DNA of 64,000 nt from Owenweeksia sp. GTDB lineage: Bacteria; Bacteroidota; Bacteroidia; Flavobacteriales; Schleiferiaceae. The position numbers and the translations under genes were made by a program. Positions 19,551-32,521 of this stretch are shown in pieces (position 1 is the stretch's first letter; each line of letters starts with the position of its first letter). The DNA is taken from assembly GCA_028285465.1 (NCBI GenBank), contig JANQPD010000010.1, positions 26,977 through 90,976 of the forward strand, given 5' to 3'. Under the pieces are notes generated by a model. The model was not told the origin of the DNA. It worked only from the letters and a program-made list of their open reading frames with translations, and did not search any database.

Positions 19551-20282
19551 ATGGGACAGAAGACGAACCCTATAGGAAACAGATTAGGTTTTATCCGCGG
19601 TTGGGACAGCAACTGGTATGGTGGCCGCAACTACGGAGATAAAATTGCCGAGGACGACAAGATCCGAAAATATTTATACGCCCGTCTTGCTAAAGCCAGC
19701 GTAAGCCGCATCATTATTGAGCGCACGCTTAAACTGGTAACCGTTACCATTACGACCAGCCGTCCCGGTATCATTATCGGAAAAGGCGGGCAGGAAGTAG
19801 ATAAGCTGAAAGAAGAATTAAAGAAGCTGACCAACAAGGAGGTGCAGATCAATATTTTTGAGATCAAGCGCCCTGAGCTAGACGCCAAGTTGGTGGCTGA
19901 CAGCATTGCCCGCCAGATCGAAGGACGTATCAGCTACAGGAGAGCCATTAAGATGGCCATTGCAGCTACTATGCGCATGGGATCAGAAGGAATTAAGGTG
20001 CAGATATCAGGCAGGTTGAATGGTGCAGAGATGGCGCGTTCTGAAATGTATAAAGACGGCAGAACTCCCTTGCACACCTTTAGAGCGGATATCGATTACC
20101 ATATCGCAGAAGCACATACTACCTACGGCCGTATTGGCATTAAGGTATGGATCATGAAAGGTGAGGTATACGGCAAACGTGACTTGAGCAACCTTTTGGG
20201 TACCGTAAAAGGTGCCGGAGGGAAAGGCGGAAACGCAGGCCCACGCGGTGGAGGTGCTGACCGCAGAAGAAAAAGAAAGTAA
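19551..20282 (+). CDS. rpsC: 30S ribosomal protein S3
   Basis: A 243-residue S3 starting [20 protein letters not shown]. It has the KH motif [18 protein letters not shown] and the mRNA-entry region [21 protein letters not shown] Gly/Arg-rich tail ends DRRRKRK. Confidence 0.98.
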   Translation: MGQKTNPIGNRLGFIRGWDSNWYGGRNYGDKIAEDDKIRKYLYARLAKASVSRIIIERTLKLVTVTITTSRPGIIIGKGGQEVDKLKEELKKLTNKEVQINIFEIKRPELDAKLVADSIARQIEGRISYRRAIKMAIAATMRMGSEGIKVQISGRLNGAEMARSEMYKDGRTPLHTFRADIDYHIAEAHTTYGRIGIKVWIMKGEVYGKRDLSNLLGTVKGAGGKGGNAGPRGGGADRRRKRK

Positions 20283-20307
20283 GAAGAGTTTATAAAGAGC
20301 TAACAAG

Positions 20308-20730
20308 ATGTTACAGCCCAAAAAGACTAAGCATAGGAAGACTTTTAAAGGAAGGATGAAGGGAAACGCACACCGCGGTTCTCAAATTGCCTTCGGTAGC
20401 TTCGGTATCAAAGCATTGGATGAAGTGTTTATTACCTCCAGGCAGATAGAAGCAGCCCGTATTGCGGCTACGCGTTATATGAAAAGGGAAGGGCAGTTGT
20501 GGATCCGCATTTTTCCCGATAAACCCATCACCAGCAAACCTGCTGAGGTACGGATGGGTAAAGGTAAAGGAGCCCTCGACCATTGGGTGGCCGTAGTTAA
20601 GCCAGGGCGTATCATCTTTGAATTGGACGGGGTAAGTCCTGAAGTGGCTGCAGAGGCATTGCGCCTGGCCGCACAGAAGCTCCCTGTAAAAACGAAGTTT
20701 ATTGTACGTAGAGATTACGTAAGCGCATAA
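20308..20730 (+). CDS. rplP: 50S ribosomal protein L16
   Basis: A 140-residue L16: [19 protein letters not shown], then [20 protein letters not shown] and [17 protein letters not shown]. It helps to organise the A-site tRNA contact in the 50S subunit. Confidence 0.98.
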   Translation: MLQPKKTKHRKTFKGRMKGNAHRGSQIAFGSFGIKALDEVFITSRQIEAARIAATRYMKREGQLWIRIFPDKPITSKPAEVRMGKGKGALDHWVAVVKPGRIIFELDGVSPEVAAEALRLAAQKLPVKTKFIVRRDYVSA

Positions 20731-20742
20731 TAGGGGAAAGCC

Positions 20743-20943
20743 ATGAAAGCATCAGAAATAAAAGAAATGACCACCCAGGAGCTTGTAGAAAAAATACAGG
20801 CCCAAAAGGTAAACTATGCCAAAGTGAAAATGGCGCATAGCATATCACCACTTGAGAATCCGGTGGTGTTGAGGGCAAACCGTAAGGACATTGCGCGTAT
20901 GGCAACCGAGCTGCGCAACCGCGAATTAAATGACAATAAGTAA
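20743..20943 (+). CDS. rpmC: 50S ribosomal protein L29
   Basis: A 66-residue L29 with the two-helix pattern MKASEIKEMTTQELVEKI and NPVVLRANRKDIARMATEL. It lies between rplP and rpsQ in the usual order. Confidence 0.95.
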   Translation: MKASEIKEMTTQELVEKIQAQKVNYAKVKMAHSISPLENPVVLRANRKDIARMATELRNRELNDNK

Positions 20944-20955
20944 TTGCTTGTCAAA

Positions 20956-21216
20956 ATGGAAATGACTAGAAATCTTAGGAAAGAACGTATTGGTATCGTT
21001 ACCAGTAACAAGATGAATAAATCTATCGTGGTAAGTGTAGAGCGCAAGAAAAAGCACCCTATTTACGGTAAGTTTATCAAATTGACCAAAAAGTTTCACG
21101 CACACGATGAGCAGAATGATTGCAACGTAGGAGACACTGTGCGTATAATGGAGACCCGCCCCCTTAGTAAAACTAAGAACTGGCGTTTAGTAGAAATCTT
21201 AGAAAGAGCTAAGTAA
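20956..21216 (+). CDS. rpsQ: 30S ribosomal protein S17
   Basis: An 86-residue S17 with [20 protein letters not shown] and [20 protein letters not shown]. The frame is open from a TTG at 20944, but the ATG at 20956 ([13 protein letters not shown]) gives the usual family start, so it is preferred; an ATG at 20962 is also possible. Confidence 0.95.
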   Translation: MEMTRNLRKERIGIVTSNKMNKSIVVSVERKKKHPIYGKFIKLTKKFHAHDEQNDCNVGDTVRIMETRPLSKTKNWRLVEILERAK

Positions 21217-21217
21217 G

Positions 21218-21586
21218 ATGTTACAACAAGAATCAAGACTAAGAGTAGCAGACAACACCGGGGCAAAGGAAGTATTGTGCATCCGTGTATTGGGCGGAAC
21301 CAAAAGGCGTTACGCTTCGGTAGGAGATAAGATCGTGGTTTCTGTAAAGGAGTCTACGCCTTCCGGTACGGTGAAAAAGGGACAGGTATCTACCGCTGTG
21401 GTGGTGAGAACGAAAAAAGAAGTGCGTAGGGCGGACGGATCTTATATCCGCTTTGACGACAATGCTTGTGTGTTGCTCAATGCACAAGGCGAGATGAGAG
21501 GTACCCGTGTATTTGGTCCCGTATCAAGGGAGTTGCGCGATCGTCAATTTATGAAAATTGTTTCTCTGGCACCAGAGGTACTATAA
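21218..21586 (+). CDS. rplN: 50S ribosomal protein L14
   Basis: A 122-residue L14 beginning [20 protein letters not shown], with [20 protein letters not shown] near the end. Full length. It starts 2 bp after the rpsQ stop. Confidence 0.98.
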   Translation: MLQQESRLRVADNTGAKEVLCIRVLGGTKRRYASVGDKIVVSVKESTPSGTVKKGQVSTAVVVRTKKEVRRADGSYIRFDDNACVLLNAQGEMRGTRVFGPVSRELRDRQFMKIVSLAPEVL

Positions 21587-21599
21587 AGGATAATTGAGT

Positions 21600-21917
21600 A
21601 TGGCAAAGTTTCATATCAAAAAAGGAGATACGGTAACCGTACTGAGTGGCGAATACAAAGGCCAGACCGGTACAGTGATCAAGATGTTTCCCGATAAGAG
21701 AAAGGCATTGGTGGAGGGCATCAATGTGGTAAAAAAACACAAAAAGCCGGATGCGGCTAACCCACAGGGAGGCATCATAGAGATGGAGGCGCCTATTTAC
21801 ATCAGCAAGCTTATGTATACAGATGCTTCAGGACAGGCCAGCCGCGTGGGCAGAAAAGAAGATGAGAACGGTAAACTCGTAAGGTTTTCCAAGAAAACTC
21901 AAGAAATCATTAAGTAA
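21600..21917 (+). CDS. rplX: 50S ribosomal protein L24
   Basis: A 105-residue L24 with the KOW motif [20 protein letters not shown]. The ATG at 21600 ([10 protein letters not shown]) is chosen over a TTG two codons upstream. The stop overlaps the rplE start by one base (TAATG). Confidence 0.97.
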   Translation: MAKFHIKKGDTVTVLSGEYKGQTGTVIKMFPDKRKALVEGINVVKKHKKPDAANPQGGIIEMEAPIYISKLMYTDASGQASRVGRKEDENGKLVRFSKKTQEIIK

Positions 21918-22465
21918 TGAGTTACGCACCTACACTTAAAAAGAAGTACAAGGAGGAGATCATTCCTTCCTTGAAAGAGGAATTCGGTTACAAAAACGTA
22001 ATGGAAATTCCCCGTCTTAAAAAGATTTGCCTTTCCCAGGGGGTGGGCCAGGCTACCGCGGATAAGAAACTGATCGAGTACGCTGTGGACGAGATGAGCC
22101 GTATTGCCGGTCAGAAGGCCGTGCCTACCGTGTCCAGGAAAGACATCTCTAACTTTAAACTGCGTAAGGGAATGCCCGTGGGTGCCCGTGTTACGTTGAG
22201 GGGAGAGCGGATGTATGAATTCTTAGAGCGCTTGATCTGGAGCTCATTGCCCCGTATCCGTGATTTTAACGGGATCAAGGGAAGCGGCTTTGACGGAAGA
22301 GGAAACTATACCTTAGGTATTACAGAGCAGATCATCTTCCCCGAAATAGATATTGATAAGGTAAACAGGATCTCCGGAATGGACATTACTTTCGTTACTT
22401 CGGCTGATACCGATAAAGAAGCGAAAGCCCTGTTGCAAAAATTTGGACTACCCTTTAAGAAATAA
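21917..22465 (+). CDS. rplE: 50S ribosomal protein L5
   Basis: A 182-residue L5, the 5S rRNA-binding protein of the central protuberance. It has [20 protein letters not shown], then [20 protein letters not shown] and [16 protein letters not shown]. Confidence 0.98.
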   Translation: MSYAPTLKKKYKEEIIPSLKEEFGYKNVMEIPRLKKICLSQGVGQATADKKLIEYAVDEMSRIAGQKAVPTVSRKDISNFKLRKGMPVGARVTLRGERMYEFLERLIWSSLPRIRDFNGIKGSGFDGRGNYTLGITEQIIFPEIDIDKVNRISGMDITFVTSADTDKEAKALLQKFGLPFKK

Positions 22466-22467
22466 GT

Positions 22468-22737
22468 ATGGCTAAGGAATCAATGAAAGCGCGCGAAGTT
22501 AAGCGCCAGGAAATGGTCGACAAGTATGCTGAAAAACGCGCTGCACTAAAGGCGGCAGGTGATTATGAGGCTTTGCAAAAGCTTCCTAAGAACGCTTCGC
22601 CCGTTAGGTTGCACAACCGTTGCAAGCTTACAGGAAGGCCAAGAGGGTATATGCGCCAGTTTGGTATTTCAAGGGTAACCTTCAGGGAAATGGCGAATAA
22701 TGGTTTAATCCCAGGTGTAAAAAAGGCAAGCTGGTAA
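22468..22737 (+). CDS. rpsN: 30S ribosomal protein S14, zinc-independent type
   Basis: An 89-residue S14 of the long form, ending [19 protein letters not shown] and [11 protein letters not shown]. Only one cysteine remains in the region where zinc-type S14 has a CxxC...CxxC site, so it should not need zinc. Confidence 0.97.
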   Translation: MAKESMKAREVKRQEMVDKYAEKRAALKAAGDYEALQKLPKNASPVRLHNRCKLTGRPRGYMRQFGISRVTFREMANNGLIPGVKKASW

Positions 22738-22749
22738 TAATAAGATATC

Positions 22750-23148
22750 ATGGTAACAGATCCAATTGCAGATTATTTAACCCGCGTGCGTAACGCGATC
22801 ATGGCCGGACATAAAGTGGTAGAAATCCCCGCTTCCGGCCTTAAGCGTGAGATGACCAAAATTTTGTACGAGCAAGGGTTTATACTGAATTATAAACTGG
22901 AAGAAAAGGGCCCGCAAGGAACCATTAAGATCGCATTGAAATACGATCGCATCTCCAGCGAACCCGCTATCCGTTCATTGGAGCGGGTAAGCAAGCCCGG
23001 CTTGAGAAAGTACAGCGGCAGCAGTACACTTCCCCGTGTAATTAACGGGTTGGGTATTGCCATCATCTCTACCTCCAAAGGTGTGATGACAGACAAACAG
23101 GCACGTAAAGAGAACGTGGGCGGAGAAGTACTTTGCTACGTTTATTAA
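22750..23148 (+). CDS. rpsH: 30S ribosomal protein S8
   Basis: A 132-residue S8: [20 protein letters not shown] and [20 protein letters not shown]. It binds the central domain of 16S rRNA and represses the spc operon in E. coli; whether it does so here is unknown. Confidence 0.98.
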   Translation: MVTDPIADYLTRVRNAIMAGHKVVEIPASGLKREMTKILYEQGFILNYKLEEKGPQGTIKIALKYDRISSEPAIRSLERVSKPGLRKYSGSSTLPRVINGLGIAIISTSKGVMTDKQARKENVGGEVLCYVY

Positions 23149-23172
23149 TAGAAAGCACTTAAGCGATTTAAG

Positions 23173-23724
23173 ATGTCTAGAGTAGGAAAAGCAATTATTA
23201 ACGTACCGGATGGTGTTACCGTAGCCGTAAATGGCAACGAAGTAACCGTAAAAGGTAAATTAGGCGAGTTAAGCCAAACACTCTCTGATGCCATAGAGGT
23301 AAAGCAAGAGGGTGCCGAGCTTAGCGTTACAAGAAAGAACGAAGAAAAACAAACCCGGGCCGACCACGGATTGCACCGCGCCCTTATCGCCAATATGGTG
23401 GCTGGTGTAAGTACCGGATGGAGCAAGAAACTGGAGCTGGTAGGTGTAGGGTACAGAGCGCAATCGCAGGGGCAGAAACTGGACCTTGCTTTGGGGTATT
23501 CGCACAACATCTTGTTTGAAGTACCAAAAGAAGTAAAGGTAGAGACTACCTCTGAAAAAGGAAAAAACCCGATCGTAACCCTTACCAGCCACGACAAGCA
23601 ATTGATCGGCATGGTAGCGGCTAAGATCAGGTCGTTCAGGAAGCCTGAGCCATACAAAGGAAAAGGCGTGCGTTTCGTGGGTGAATACATTAGAAGAAAA
23701 GCTGGTAAAACAGCTGGTAAATAA
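23173..23724 (+). CDS. rplF: 50S ribosomal protein L6
   Basis: A 183-residue L6 starting MSRVGKAIINVPDGVTVAVN. The second domain ends with the conserved PEPYKGKGVRFVGEYIRRKA. Full length. Confidence 0.98.
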   Translation: MSRVGKAIINVPDGVTVAVNGNEVTVKGKLGELSQTLSDAIEVKQEGAELSVTRKNEEKQTRADHGLHRALIANMVAGVSTGWSKKLELVGVGYRAQSQGQKLDLALGYSHNILFEVPKEVKVETTSEKGKNPIVTLTSHDKQLIGMVAAKIRSFRKPEPYKGKGVRFVGEYIRRKAGKTAGK

Positions 23725-23730
23725 TAAGAT

Positions 23731-24084
23731 ATGGCACTTACAAAAGTTGAAAGCAGGGCTCGTATCAAGAGCAGAGTGAGAAAGTCGATATTTGGCACCG
23801 CCGAAGTGCCCCGCTTATCTGTGTTTCGCAGCAATAAAGAGATCTACGGACAGTTGATCAATGACCTGGACGGCAAGACTTTGCTTTCCGCCTCTTCTAT
23901 GGATAAGAGTATTGAAAAGACCGGAAACAAGTCGGATGTAGCGAAAGCCGTAGGCAAGGCATTGGCGGAAAAAGCAAAGGAAGCCGGTATTGAGCGGGTG
24001 GCTTTTGACAGGAACGGGTATTTGTATCACGGGCGCGTGAAGTCTTTGGCTGACGGCGCTAGAGAGGGTGGTTTAAAATTTTAA
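23731..24084 (+). CDS. rplR: 50S ribosomal protein L18
   Basis: A 117-residue L18 with [20 protein letters not shown] and [20 protein letters not shown]. It binds 5S rRNA together with L5. Confidence 0.97.
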   Translation: MALTKVESRARIKSRVRKSIFGTAEVPRLSVFRSNKEIYGQLINDLDGKTLLSASSMDKSIEKTGNKSDVAKAVGKALAEKAKEAGIERVAFDRNGYLYHGRVKSLADGAREGGLKF

Positions 24085-24094
24085 GAGCTAAAGC

Positions 24095-24619
24095 ATGTTT
24101 AAAGGACATAAAAACGTAACCCGGGTAAAACCAAGCGGTCTCGAATTAACCGATAAGTTGGTGGGCGTACAACGTGTAACCAAGGTTACCAAAGGGGGTA
24201 GAACATTTGGATTCTCCGCCATTGTAGTGGTGGGTGACGAAAAAGGTGTGGTAGGCCACGGCTTGGGTAAATCCAAAGAAGTTTCCGAAGCCATTCAAAA
24301 AGGGATCGAAGACGCCAAGAAGAACCTCGTGCGCATTCCTTTGGTGAAAAGCACGATTCCCCACCCTGAAAGCGGGAAGTATGGCGGAGCGCGCGTATTC
24401 TTGCGCCCTGCAGCAAACGGTACCGGTGTAATTGCCGGTGGTGCGATGCGTGCTGTATTGGAGAGCCTGGGTGTACATGACGTACTCGCGAAATCCAAAG
24501 GTTCTTCGAACCCGCACAACGTGGTAAAAGCTACTTTTGATTGCCTGTTGAAAATGCGTGATGCAGGCACCATTGCCCGCACACGGGGCATCAGCGTAGA
24601 AAAAGTGTTTAACGGATAA
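24095..24619 (+). CDS. rpsE: 30S ribosomal protein S5
   Basis: A 174-residue S5 with the double-stranded RNA-binding segment [20 protein letters not shown], the loop [19 protein letters not shown] and the C-terminal [20 protein letters not shown]. Confidence 0.98.
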   Translation: MFKGHKNVTRVKPSGLELTDKLVGVQRVTKVTKGGRTFGFSAIVVVGDEKGVVGHGLGKSKEVSEAIQKGIEDAKKNLVRIPLVKSTIPHPESGKYGGARVFLRPAANGTGVIAGGAMRAVLESLGVHDVLAKSKGSSNPHNVVKATFDCLLKMRDAGTIARTRGISVEKVFNG

Positions 24620-24631
24620 TATTAGGGCTAC

Positions 24632-24814
24632 ATGACTACACTTAAAATAAAACAGGTACGCAGTCAGATCAACAGGCCTGCTAACCAAAAGAAAACGCTT
24701 CAGGCACTGGGTATAAAGAAAATGAACCAGGTAGTGGAGCATAAGGCAACCCCTCAGATCCTGGGCATGGTAAAAACCGTAGCACACCTGATAGAGGTAG
24801 AAGAAGTAAAATAA
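24632..24814 (+). CDS. rpmD: 50S ribosomal protein L30
   Basis: A 60-residue L30: LKIKQVRSQINRPANQKKTL and ALGIKKMNQVVEHKATPQIL. It lies between rpsE and rplO as in the spc operon. Confidence 0.96.
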   Translation: MTTLKIKQVRSQINRPANQKKTLQALGIKKMNQVVEHKATPQILGMVKTVAHLIEVEEVK

Positions 24815-24835
24815 GCTTGTAAAACAGTATTTGTG

Positions 24836-25285
24836 ATGAATTTACATAATTTAAAACCAGCTGAAGGCGCTACCAAGTCAACAAAGCGTATTGGCAGAGG
24901 GCAGGGTTCCGGTCACGGAGGTACTTCTACCCGCGGACATAAGGGAGCCAAGTCGCGCAGCGGGTACAAGTCCAAGATTGGTTTTGAGGGTGGCCAGATG
25001 CCCCTGCAAAGACGTGTGCCAAAGTTTGGTTTCAAGAACATCAACCGCGTGGAATATACAGGCATCAATATTGATGCGCTACAGGCCCTGGTAGATGCGA
25101 AGAAGATAAAAGATACCGTTGGTGTAGAAGACCTGCGCAACAACGGGCTGGTAGGAAAGAAGGACCTGGTAAAGATACTGGGCAGAGGAGAGTTAAGTGC
25201 CAAACTTACCGTGGAGGCGCACAAATTTTCTAAAACCGCGCAGGCAGCGATTGAGGCCAATGGCGGTGAGGTAAAAACTCTTTAA
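24836..25285 (+). CDS. rplO: 50S ribosomal protein L15
   Basis: A 149-residue L15 with the Gly-rich N-terminal arm GRGQGSGHGGTSTRGHKGAK and FEGGQMPLQRRVPKFGFKN. The ATG at 24836 (MNLHNLKPAEGA) is preferred to a GTG one codon earlier. Confidence 0.97.
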   Translation: MNLHNLKPAEGATKSTKRIGRGQGSGHGGTSTRGHKGAKSRSGYKSKIGFEGGQMPLQRRVPKFGFKNINRVEYTGINIDALQALVDAKKIKDTVGVEDLRNNGLVGKKDLVKILGRGELSAKLTVEAHKFSKTAQAAIEANGGEVKTL

Positions 25286-25297
25286 AGAGCATTTTAG

Positions 25298-26626
25298 ATG
25301 AAGCGTTTTATAGAAACAATTAAAAATATTTGGAAGATTGAAGAGCTTAGAGAAAAGATCCTTTTAACATTGGGTCTTCTCTTTATTTACAGGCTAGGCT
25401 CTAACGTGGTCCTTCCGGGTATTGACACCGAGAGCTTGAGCCAGCTGCAAAGCCAGGCAGATGGCGGCATTCTGGGTATTCTGAACGCCTTTACCGGCGG
25501 TGCATTTGCAAACGCTTCTATTTTGGCCCTGGGCATAATGCCCTATATCTCTGCTTCTATTGTGATCCAACTCCTGGGTATGGCCGTACCAAGCATCCAG
25601 AAAATGCAAAAAGAAGGGGAGAGCGGCAGGCGCAAACTGAATCAGTTTACCCGTTTCCTGACCATAGCCATTACGGGGGCACAGGCACCGGGCTATATCG
25701 CCAACCTTATGGCGCAAAATGTGCGCATTACTATGGATCCCAGTTTATTCTGGAGCATGAGCATTGTAGTACTTGTAGCGGGAACCATTTTTGCCATGTG
25801 GCTGGGTGAACGCATTACAGACAAAGGCATTGGCAACGGTATTTCCCTGCTTATTATGGTGGGTATTATCGCAAGCTTACCACAGGCCTTCCTGCAGGAG
25901 CTGGCCTCAAAAATTGATCATATTGTACTCTTCATTATCGAAATATTCGTACTGTATGTCGTTATCCTTTTGTCGGTAGCATTGGTACAGGCCGTACGGA
26001 AGATCCCCGTGCAATACGCCAAACGCACCACGGGCGGAAGAACCTATGCCGGAGGCATGGCAAGGCAATACATTCCCCTTAAAGTAAATGCGGCAGGGGT
26101 AATGCCGATCATCTTTGCGCAAGCCATTATGCTCATCCCGGTTACCATATTGACCTATTCAGGCGTGCAGGACGGTGAGGCAAATTTCCTGGTATCGGCT
26201 TTTAGTGATATCCAGGGCTGGCCTTACAATACGGTATTTGCCATCCTGATCATACTCTTCACCTATTTCTATACGGCCATCCAGGTAAACACCAATCAAA
26301 TGGCTGAAGACCTGAAGCGCAACGGAGGGTTTGTGCCGGGTATCAAACCGGGTAAAGCAACAGCTGAGTTCTTGGATACGGTATTGAGTCGGATTACTTT
26401 ACCAGGCTCTATTTTCCTGGCGCTGTTGGCGATTTTGCCTGCTTTTGCCATGGTGGCGGGAGTAAACACAGCTTTTGCTTATTTCTATGGCGGTACAAGC
26501 TTGTTGATCATGGTGGGGGTAGTGCTGGATACTTTGCAGCAAATTGAAAGCTACCTGCTGAACAGGCATTACGATGGCTTGATGAAGAGCGGTAAACTAA
26601 AAGGACGCGCAGCTAGCGCATTTTAA
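25298..26626 (+). CDS. secY: Preprotein translocase subunit SecY
   Basis: A 442-residue integral membrane protein with about ten hydrophobic segments, the channel of the Sec translocon. Visible motifs are LGIMPYISASIVIQLL, the cytoplasmic loop ESGRRKLNQFTRFLT, NGISLLIMVGI and NQMAEDLKRNGGFVPGIKPG. It lies between rplO and infA, the usual spc position, and would export all signal-peptide proteins noted in this window. Confidence 0.98.
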   Translation: MKRFIETIKNIWKIEELREKILLTLGLLFIYRLGSNVVLPGIDTESLSQLQSQADGGILGILNAFTGGAFANASILALGIMPYISASIVIQLLGMAVPSIQKMQKEGESGRRKLNQFTRFLTIAITGAQAPGYIANLMAQNVRITMDPSLFWSMSIVVLVAGTIFAMWLGERITDKGIGNGISLLIMVGIIASLPQAFLQELASKIDHIVLFIIEIFVLYVVILLSVALVQAVRKIPVQYAKRTTGGRTYAGGMARQYIPLKVNAAGVMPIIFAQAIMLIPVTILTYSGVQDGEANFLVSAFSDIQGWPYNTVFAILIILFTYFYTAIQVNTNQMAEDLKRNGGFVPGIKPGKATAEFLDTVLSRITLPGSIFLALLAILPAFAMVAGVNTAFAYFYGGTSLLIMVGVVLDTLQQIESYLLNRHYDGLMKSGKLKGRAASAF

Positions 26627-26648
26627 ATTAAGGAAGTAAGTATTTACA

Positions 26649-26864
26649 ATGGCGAAGCAATCTGCAATAGAACAAGACGGTTCCATTATTGAAGCGCTAT
26701 CCAACGCAATGTTCAGGGTAGAGTTGGAAAACGGACATATTGTAACGGCCCATATTTCGGGTAAGATGCGGATGAACTACATCAAATTATTACCAGGAGA
26801 TAAGGTGAAGCTTGAAATGTCGCCTTACGACCTGAGCAAAGGAAGAATAACGTATAGATACTAA
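26649..26864 (+). CDS. infA: Translation initiation factor IF-1
   Basis: A 71-residue OB-fold protein: [20 protein letters not shown], then [20 protein letters not shown] and [11 protein letters not shown] at the end. It occupies the A site during initiation. It is followed after 3 bp by rpmJ. Confidence 0.97.
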   Translation: MAKQSAIEQDGSIIEALSNAMFRVELENGHIVTAHISGKMRMNYIKLLPGDKVKLEMSPYDLSKGRITYRY

Positions 26865-26867
26865 ACC

Positions 26868-26984
26868 ATGAAGGTAAGAGCATCAATTAAAAAGAGAAGC
26901 GCAGATTGCAAGATCGTGCGCAGAAACGGGAAACTTTATGTGATCAACAAAAAGAATCCTAAGTTCAAACAAAGACAAGGATAA
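26868..26984 (+). CDS. rpmJ: 50S ribosomal protein L36, zinc-independent type
   Basis: A 38-codon gene from ATG 26868 to TAA 26982-26984: [19 protein letters not shown], then [19 protein letters not shown]. It has the conserved ends of L36, but the C-C-C-H zinc site is reduced to one cysteine. It sits between infA and rpsM exactly as expected. Confidence 0.97.
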   Translation: MKVRASIKKRSADCKIVRRNGKLYVINKKNPKFKQRQG

Positions 26985-27002
26985 TATTTTAATACATCAT
27001 TT

Positions 27003-27380
27003 ATGGCGAGGATTGCTGGTATAGACTTACCAAAAAATAAGAGAGGTGTAATTGGCCTTACTTACATTTTCGGCATCGGAAATAGCCGGGCTGCGGAGAT
27101 CTTGAACGAGGCCGGAATTAGCCAGGATACCAAGGTGCAGGACTGGAACGATGAAGAGATCACTAAGATCCGGGAGATCATCGGTGAAAGCTTTAAAGTA
27201 GAAGGTGAGTTGCGCTCAGAGGTTTCTCTTAATATCAAGCGTCTGATGGACATCGGTTGCTATAGAGGCATTCGCCATCGTTCCGGGCTCCCACTGCGTG
27301 GCCAAAGAACAAAGAACAACTCGCGTACCCGTAAAGGAAAGCGTAAAACGGTTGCGAACAAGAAAAAAGCAACCAAGTAA
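27003..27380 (+). CDS. rpsM: 30S ribosomal protein S13
   Basis: A 125-residue S13: [19 protein letters not shown], then [20 protein letters not shown] with a lysine/arginine-rich tail. It contacts tRNA and L5 across the subunit interface. Confidence 0.98.
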   Translation: MARIAGIDLPKNKRGVIGLTYIFGIGNSRAAEILNEAGISQDTKVQDWNDEEITKIREIIGESFKVEGELRSEVSLNIKRLMDIGCYRGIRHRSGLPLRGQRTKNNSRTRKGKRKTVANKKKATK

Positions 27381-27393
27381 TTAGGTAAAGATC

Positions 27394-27789
27394 ATGGCAA
27401 AGAAAGCATCAGGTAAAGCTACCAAAAAGAGAAAAGTAGTAGTAGAAGCTGCGGGCGAGGCACATATCAACGCTACGTTCAACAACATCATCATATCCCT
27501 TACCAATACCAAAGGACAAGTTGTGTCCTGGTCATCTGCCGGTAAGATGGGATTCCGTGGTTCTAAGAAGAACACGCCTTATGCTGCGCAAATGGCAGCA
27601 GAAGATTGTGCTACACGTGCAAACGAAATGGGCCTCAAAAAAGTAAAGGTGTATGTAAAAGGACCGGGCAATGGCCGCGAATCCGCCATCCGTTCTATCC
27701 ACAACAGCGGGGTGGAAGTAACGGAGATCATTGACGTGACCCCGATGCCGCACAACGGTTGCCGTCCACCCAAGAGAAGAAGAGTTTAA
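27394..27789 (+). CDS. rpsK: 30S ribosomal protein S11
   Basis: A 131-residue S11 with [40 protein letters not shown] and [13 protein letters not shown] at the C-terminus. Full length. Confidence 0.98.
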   Translation: MAKKASGKATKKRKVVVEAAGEAHINATFNNIIISLTNTKGQVVSWSSAGKMGFRGSKKNTPYAAQMAAEDCATRANEMGLKKVKVYVKGPGNGRESAIRSIHNSGVEVTEIIDVTPMPHNGCRPPKRRRV

Positions 27790-27814
27790 CAAACAACGTT
27801 TAGATAGCTACATA

Positions 27815-28420
27815 ATGGCAAGATATACAGGACCAAAATCCAAAATAGCTAGAAAGTTCGGTGATCCAATTTTTGGACCTGACAGTGCTTTCGAAAGAAA
27901 AAACTATCCTCCCGGGCAACATGGTGTTTCCCGCAGAAGAGGAAAGAAATCGGAATATGCTATTCAGTTGGCCGAAAAGCAAAAGGCAAAATACACCTAT
28001 GGTATTTTGGAGCGCCAGTTTGCAAACATGTTTGATAAAGCTTCACGTGCCAAAGGAATTACCGGTGAGGTACTCTTGCAGTTGTGTGAGGCGCGTTTGG
28101 ATAACGTAGTATACCGCATGGGCATAGCGCCATCACGGAGTGCAGCCCGCCAGTTGGTAGGACACCGCCACATCACCGTAAACGGGGAAATATTAAACAT
28201 TCCTTCGTACTCGGTAAAAGCCGGGGACGTGATCGCGGTGCGTGAAAAATCAAAATCCCTTGAAGTAATTGCAGACGCATTATCTTCGAGAAAAGACCAG
28301 TACGAATGGTTGGAATGGAATGATTCCAGCAAATCTGGCAAGTACTTAAGCGATCCGCTTCGTGCTCAGATCCCTGAGAACATCAAGGAGCAACTGATCG
28401 TTGAATTGTACTCTAAGTAA
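27815..28420 (+). CDS. rpsD: 30S ribosomal protein S4
   Basis: A 201-residue S4. The N-terminal domain lacks the four-cysteine zinc site of some S4 proteins ([20 protein letters not shown]). The S4 RNA-binding domain is [20 protein letters not shown], then [11 protein letters not shown]. It lies just upstream of rpoA. Confidence 0.98.
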   Translation: MARYTGPKSKIARKFGDPIFGPDSAFERKNYPPGQHGVSRRRGKKSEYAIQLAEKQKAKYTYGILERQFANMFDKASRAKGITGEVLLQLCEARLDNVVYRMGIAPSRSAARQLVGHRHITVNGEILNIPSYSVKAGDVIAVREKSKSLEVIADALSSRKDQYEWLEWNDSSKSGKYLSDPLRAQIPENIKEQLIVELYSK

Positions 28421-28448
28421 TCATATAAATTTCAACTTAATTTTTGCT

Positions 28449-29441
28449 ATGGCAATATTAAACTTCCAAAAGCCGGATCAGGTGATCATGAATCACTCTA
28501 CTGAAACTGAAGGTCAGTTTGAGTTTAGGCCTCTAGAGCCTGGTTATGGGCTTACAGTGGGAAATGCCTTGCGCAGAGTGTTGTTATCTTCTCTTGAAGG
28601 TTTCGCCTTTACTTCGGTTAAGATCGAAGGAGTAGAGCATGAGTTCAGCACTATAAAAGGAGTGGTAGAAGATGTTACGGAGATCATATTAAACCTAAAG
28701 CAGGTACGCTTTAAAAGACAAATCGAAGAGCAGGAAGAAGAGCGTGTGAATGTAAGCCTGGGTGGTCTTGAAAAGGTAACCGCTGCCGATCTGGGTAAAT
28801 ACATCTCCGGATTCCAGGTATTGAACCCGGAATTGGTGATCTGCAACCTGGACCCCTCCGTAAAGCTTGAAATGGAGTTGGTGATCGAGAAGGGCCGCGG
28901 CTACGTTTCTGCCGAAGAGAACAAGAAGAGCAATGCTTCTATCGGTACCATTGCGATCGATTCGATCTACACCCCTATTAAGAATGTGAAATACAGCATC
29001 GAAAACTACCGGGTGGAGCAAAAGACCGACTATGAGAAGTTGATCCTGGATATCCATACCGATGGCAGTGTGCATCCTAAAAAGGCACTTACCGAAGCCT
29101 CCAAGATATTGATCCATCACTTCATGTTGGTGAGCGATGAGCGCATTGCCTTGGAAGACAGCAAAACTGCCGAAACAGACAATTACGATGAGGAGATCCT
29201 CCATATGCGCCAGCTGTTGAAAACCAAACTGGTAGATATGGACCTTTCCGTACGCGCTTTGAATTGCCTGAAGGCAGCAGAAGTAGAAACACTGGGAGAT
29301 CTGGTAACCTATACGAAGAGCGACTTGATGAAGTTCAGGAATTTTGGAAAGAAGTCCTTGACAGAATTGGATGAACTGGTAGAGAACAAGGGCCTGCACT
29401 TTGGTATGGACATCTCTAAATATAAACTGGACAAGGAATAA
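28449..29441 (+). CDS. rpoA: RNA polymerase alpha subunit
   Basis: A 330-residue subunit. The N-terminal dimerisation domain has [20 protein letters not shown] and [20 protein letters not shown]. The C-terminal domain has [20 protein letters not shown] and [20 protein letters not shown]. The ATG at 28449 ([14 protein letters not shown]) gives the family N-terminus; the open frame extends further upstream into rpsD, but that part is not conserved. Confidence 0.98.
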   Translation: MAILNFQKPDQVIMNHSTETEGQFEFRPLEPGYGLTVGNALRRVLLSSLEGFAFTSVKIEGVEHEFSTIKGVVEDVTEIILNLKQVRFKRQIEEQEEERVNVSLGGLEKVTAADLGKYISGFQVLNPELVICNLDPSVKLEMELVIEKGRGYVSAEENKKSNASIGTIAIDSIYTPIKNVKYSIENYRVEQKTDYEKLILDIHTDGSVHPKKALTEASKILIHHFMLVSDERIALEDSKTAETDNYDEEILHMRQLLKTKLVDMDLSVRALNCLKAAEVETLGDLVTYTKSDLMKFRNFGKKSLTELDELVENKGLHFGMDISKYKLDKE

Positions 29442-29447
29442 AAAGTA

Positions 29448-30005
29448 ATGAGACACGGAAAGAAATTCAATCATTTAGGCCGTACCGCTTCTCACCGTAA
29501 GGCCATGCTTTCGAATATGGCATGTTCCCTTATTGAGCACAAACGCATCAATACTACCGTGGCCAAAGCCAAAGCATTGAAGCACTTTGTAGAGCCTTTG
29601 ATTACCAAATCCAAAAGCGATACGACGCACAGCAGAAGGGTTGTGTTCAGCTACCTGAAAAACAAGTATGCCGTTACGGAGCTTTTCAGAGAAGTAGCTT
29701 CTAAAGTAGGCGACAGGCCCGGTGGGTATACCCGCATCATCAAAACGGGTAACCGTTTGGGCGACAATGCCGAAATGGCCATGATAGAACTGGTAGATTT
29801 TAACGAGCTCTACACCAATGGTAAAGAGGCTGCTAAATCTAAAACAAGAAGGAGCCGCAGAGGAGGCAGTAGTACGAAAAAGGCGGAAGCCGTAACAGAA
29901 GAGACAAAAGAAGCTGTAGTAGCCGAAAAAGCTGCTGATAGTGAGGCTCCTGCCGAAGAGCAGCCAGCTGCTGAAGAAACCAAAAAGGATGACTCCAAAG
30001 AGTAA
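29448..30005 (+). CDS. rplQ: 50S ribosomal protein L17 with long acidic tail
   Basis: A 185-residue L17. The first ~125 residues are the normal protein ([40 protein letters not shown]). They are followed by a basic patch ([11 protein letters not shown]) and a roughly 45-residue Ala/Glu/Lys-rich disordered tail ending KKDDSKE. It is the last gene of the ribosomal supercluster and is followed by a terminator. Confidence 0.97.
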   Translation: MRHGKKFNHLGRTASHRKAMLSNMACSLIEHKRINTTVAKAKALKHFVEPLITKSKSDTTHSRRVVFSYLKNKYAVTELFREVASKVGDRPGGYTRIIKTGNRLGDNAEMAMIELVDFNELYTNGKEAAKSKTRRSRRGGSSTKKAEAVTEETKEAVVAEKAADSEAPAEEQPAAEETKKDDSKE

Positions 30006-30032
30006 TCTTGTAAAAATGGTATAAAAAACAGG

Positions 30033-30069
30033 AAAGGATAAGGGCAAGTGCTTCTTATCCTTTTTTTTT
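30033..30069 (+). terminator. Intrinsic terminator after rplQ
   Basis: A perfect 10-bp stem, aaaggataag (30033-30042) and cttatccttt (30054-30063), with an 11-nt loop and nine T. It ends only 23 nt before the carA start codon, so carA must rely on read-through or on a promoter overlapping the hairpin. Confidence 0.88.
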
Positions 30070-30092
30070 GCAAAAAGAATAAAGCGTTGTTT

Positions 30093-32493
<2,401 letters not shown>

Positions 32494-32521
32494 TCCACCA
32501 TATTTTCAAATTATCAGTAGA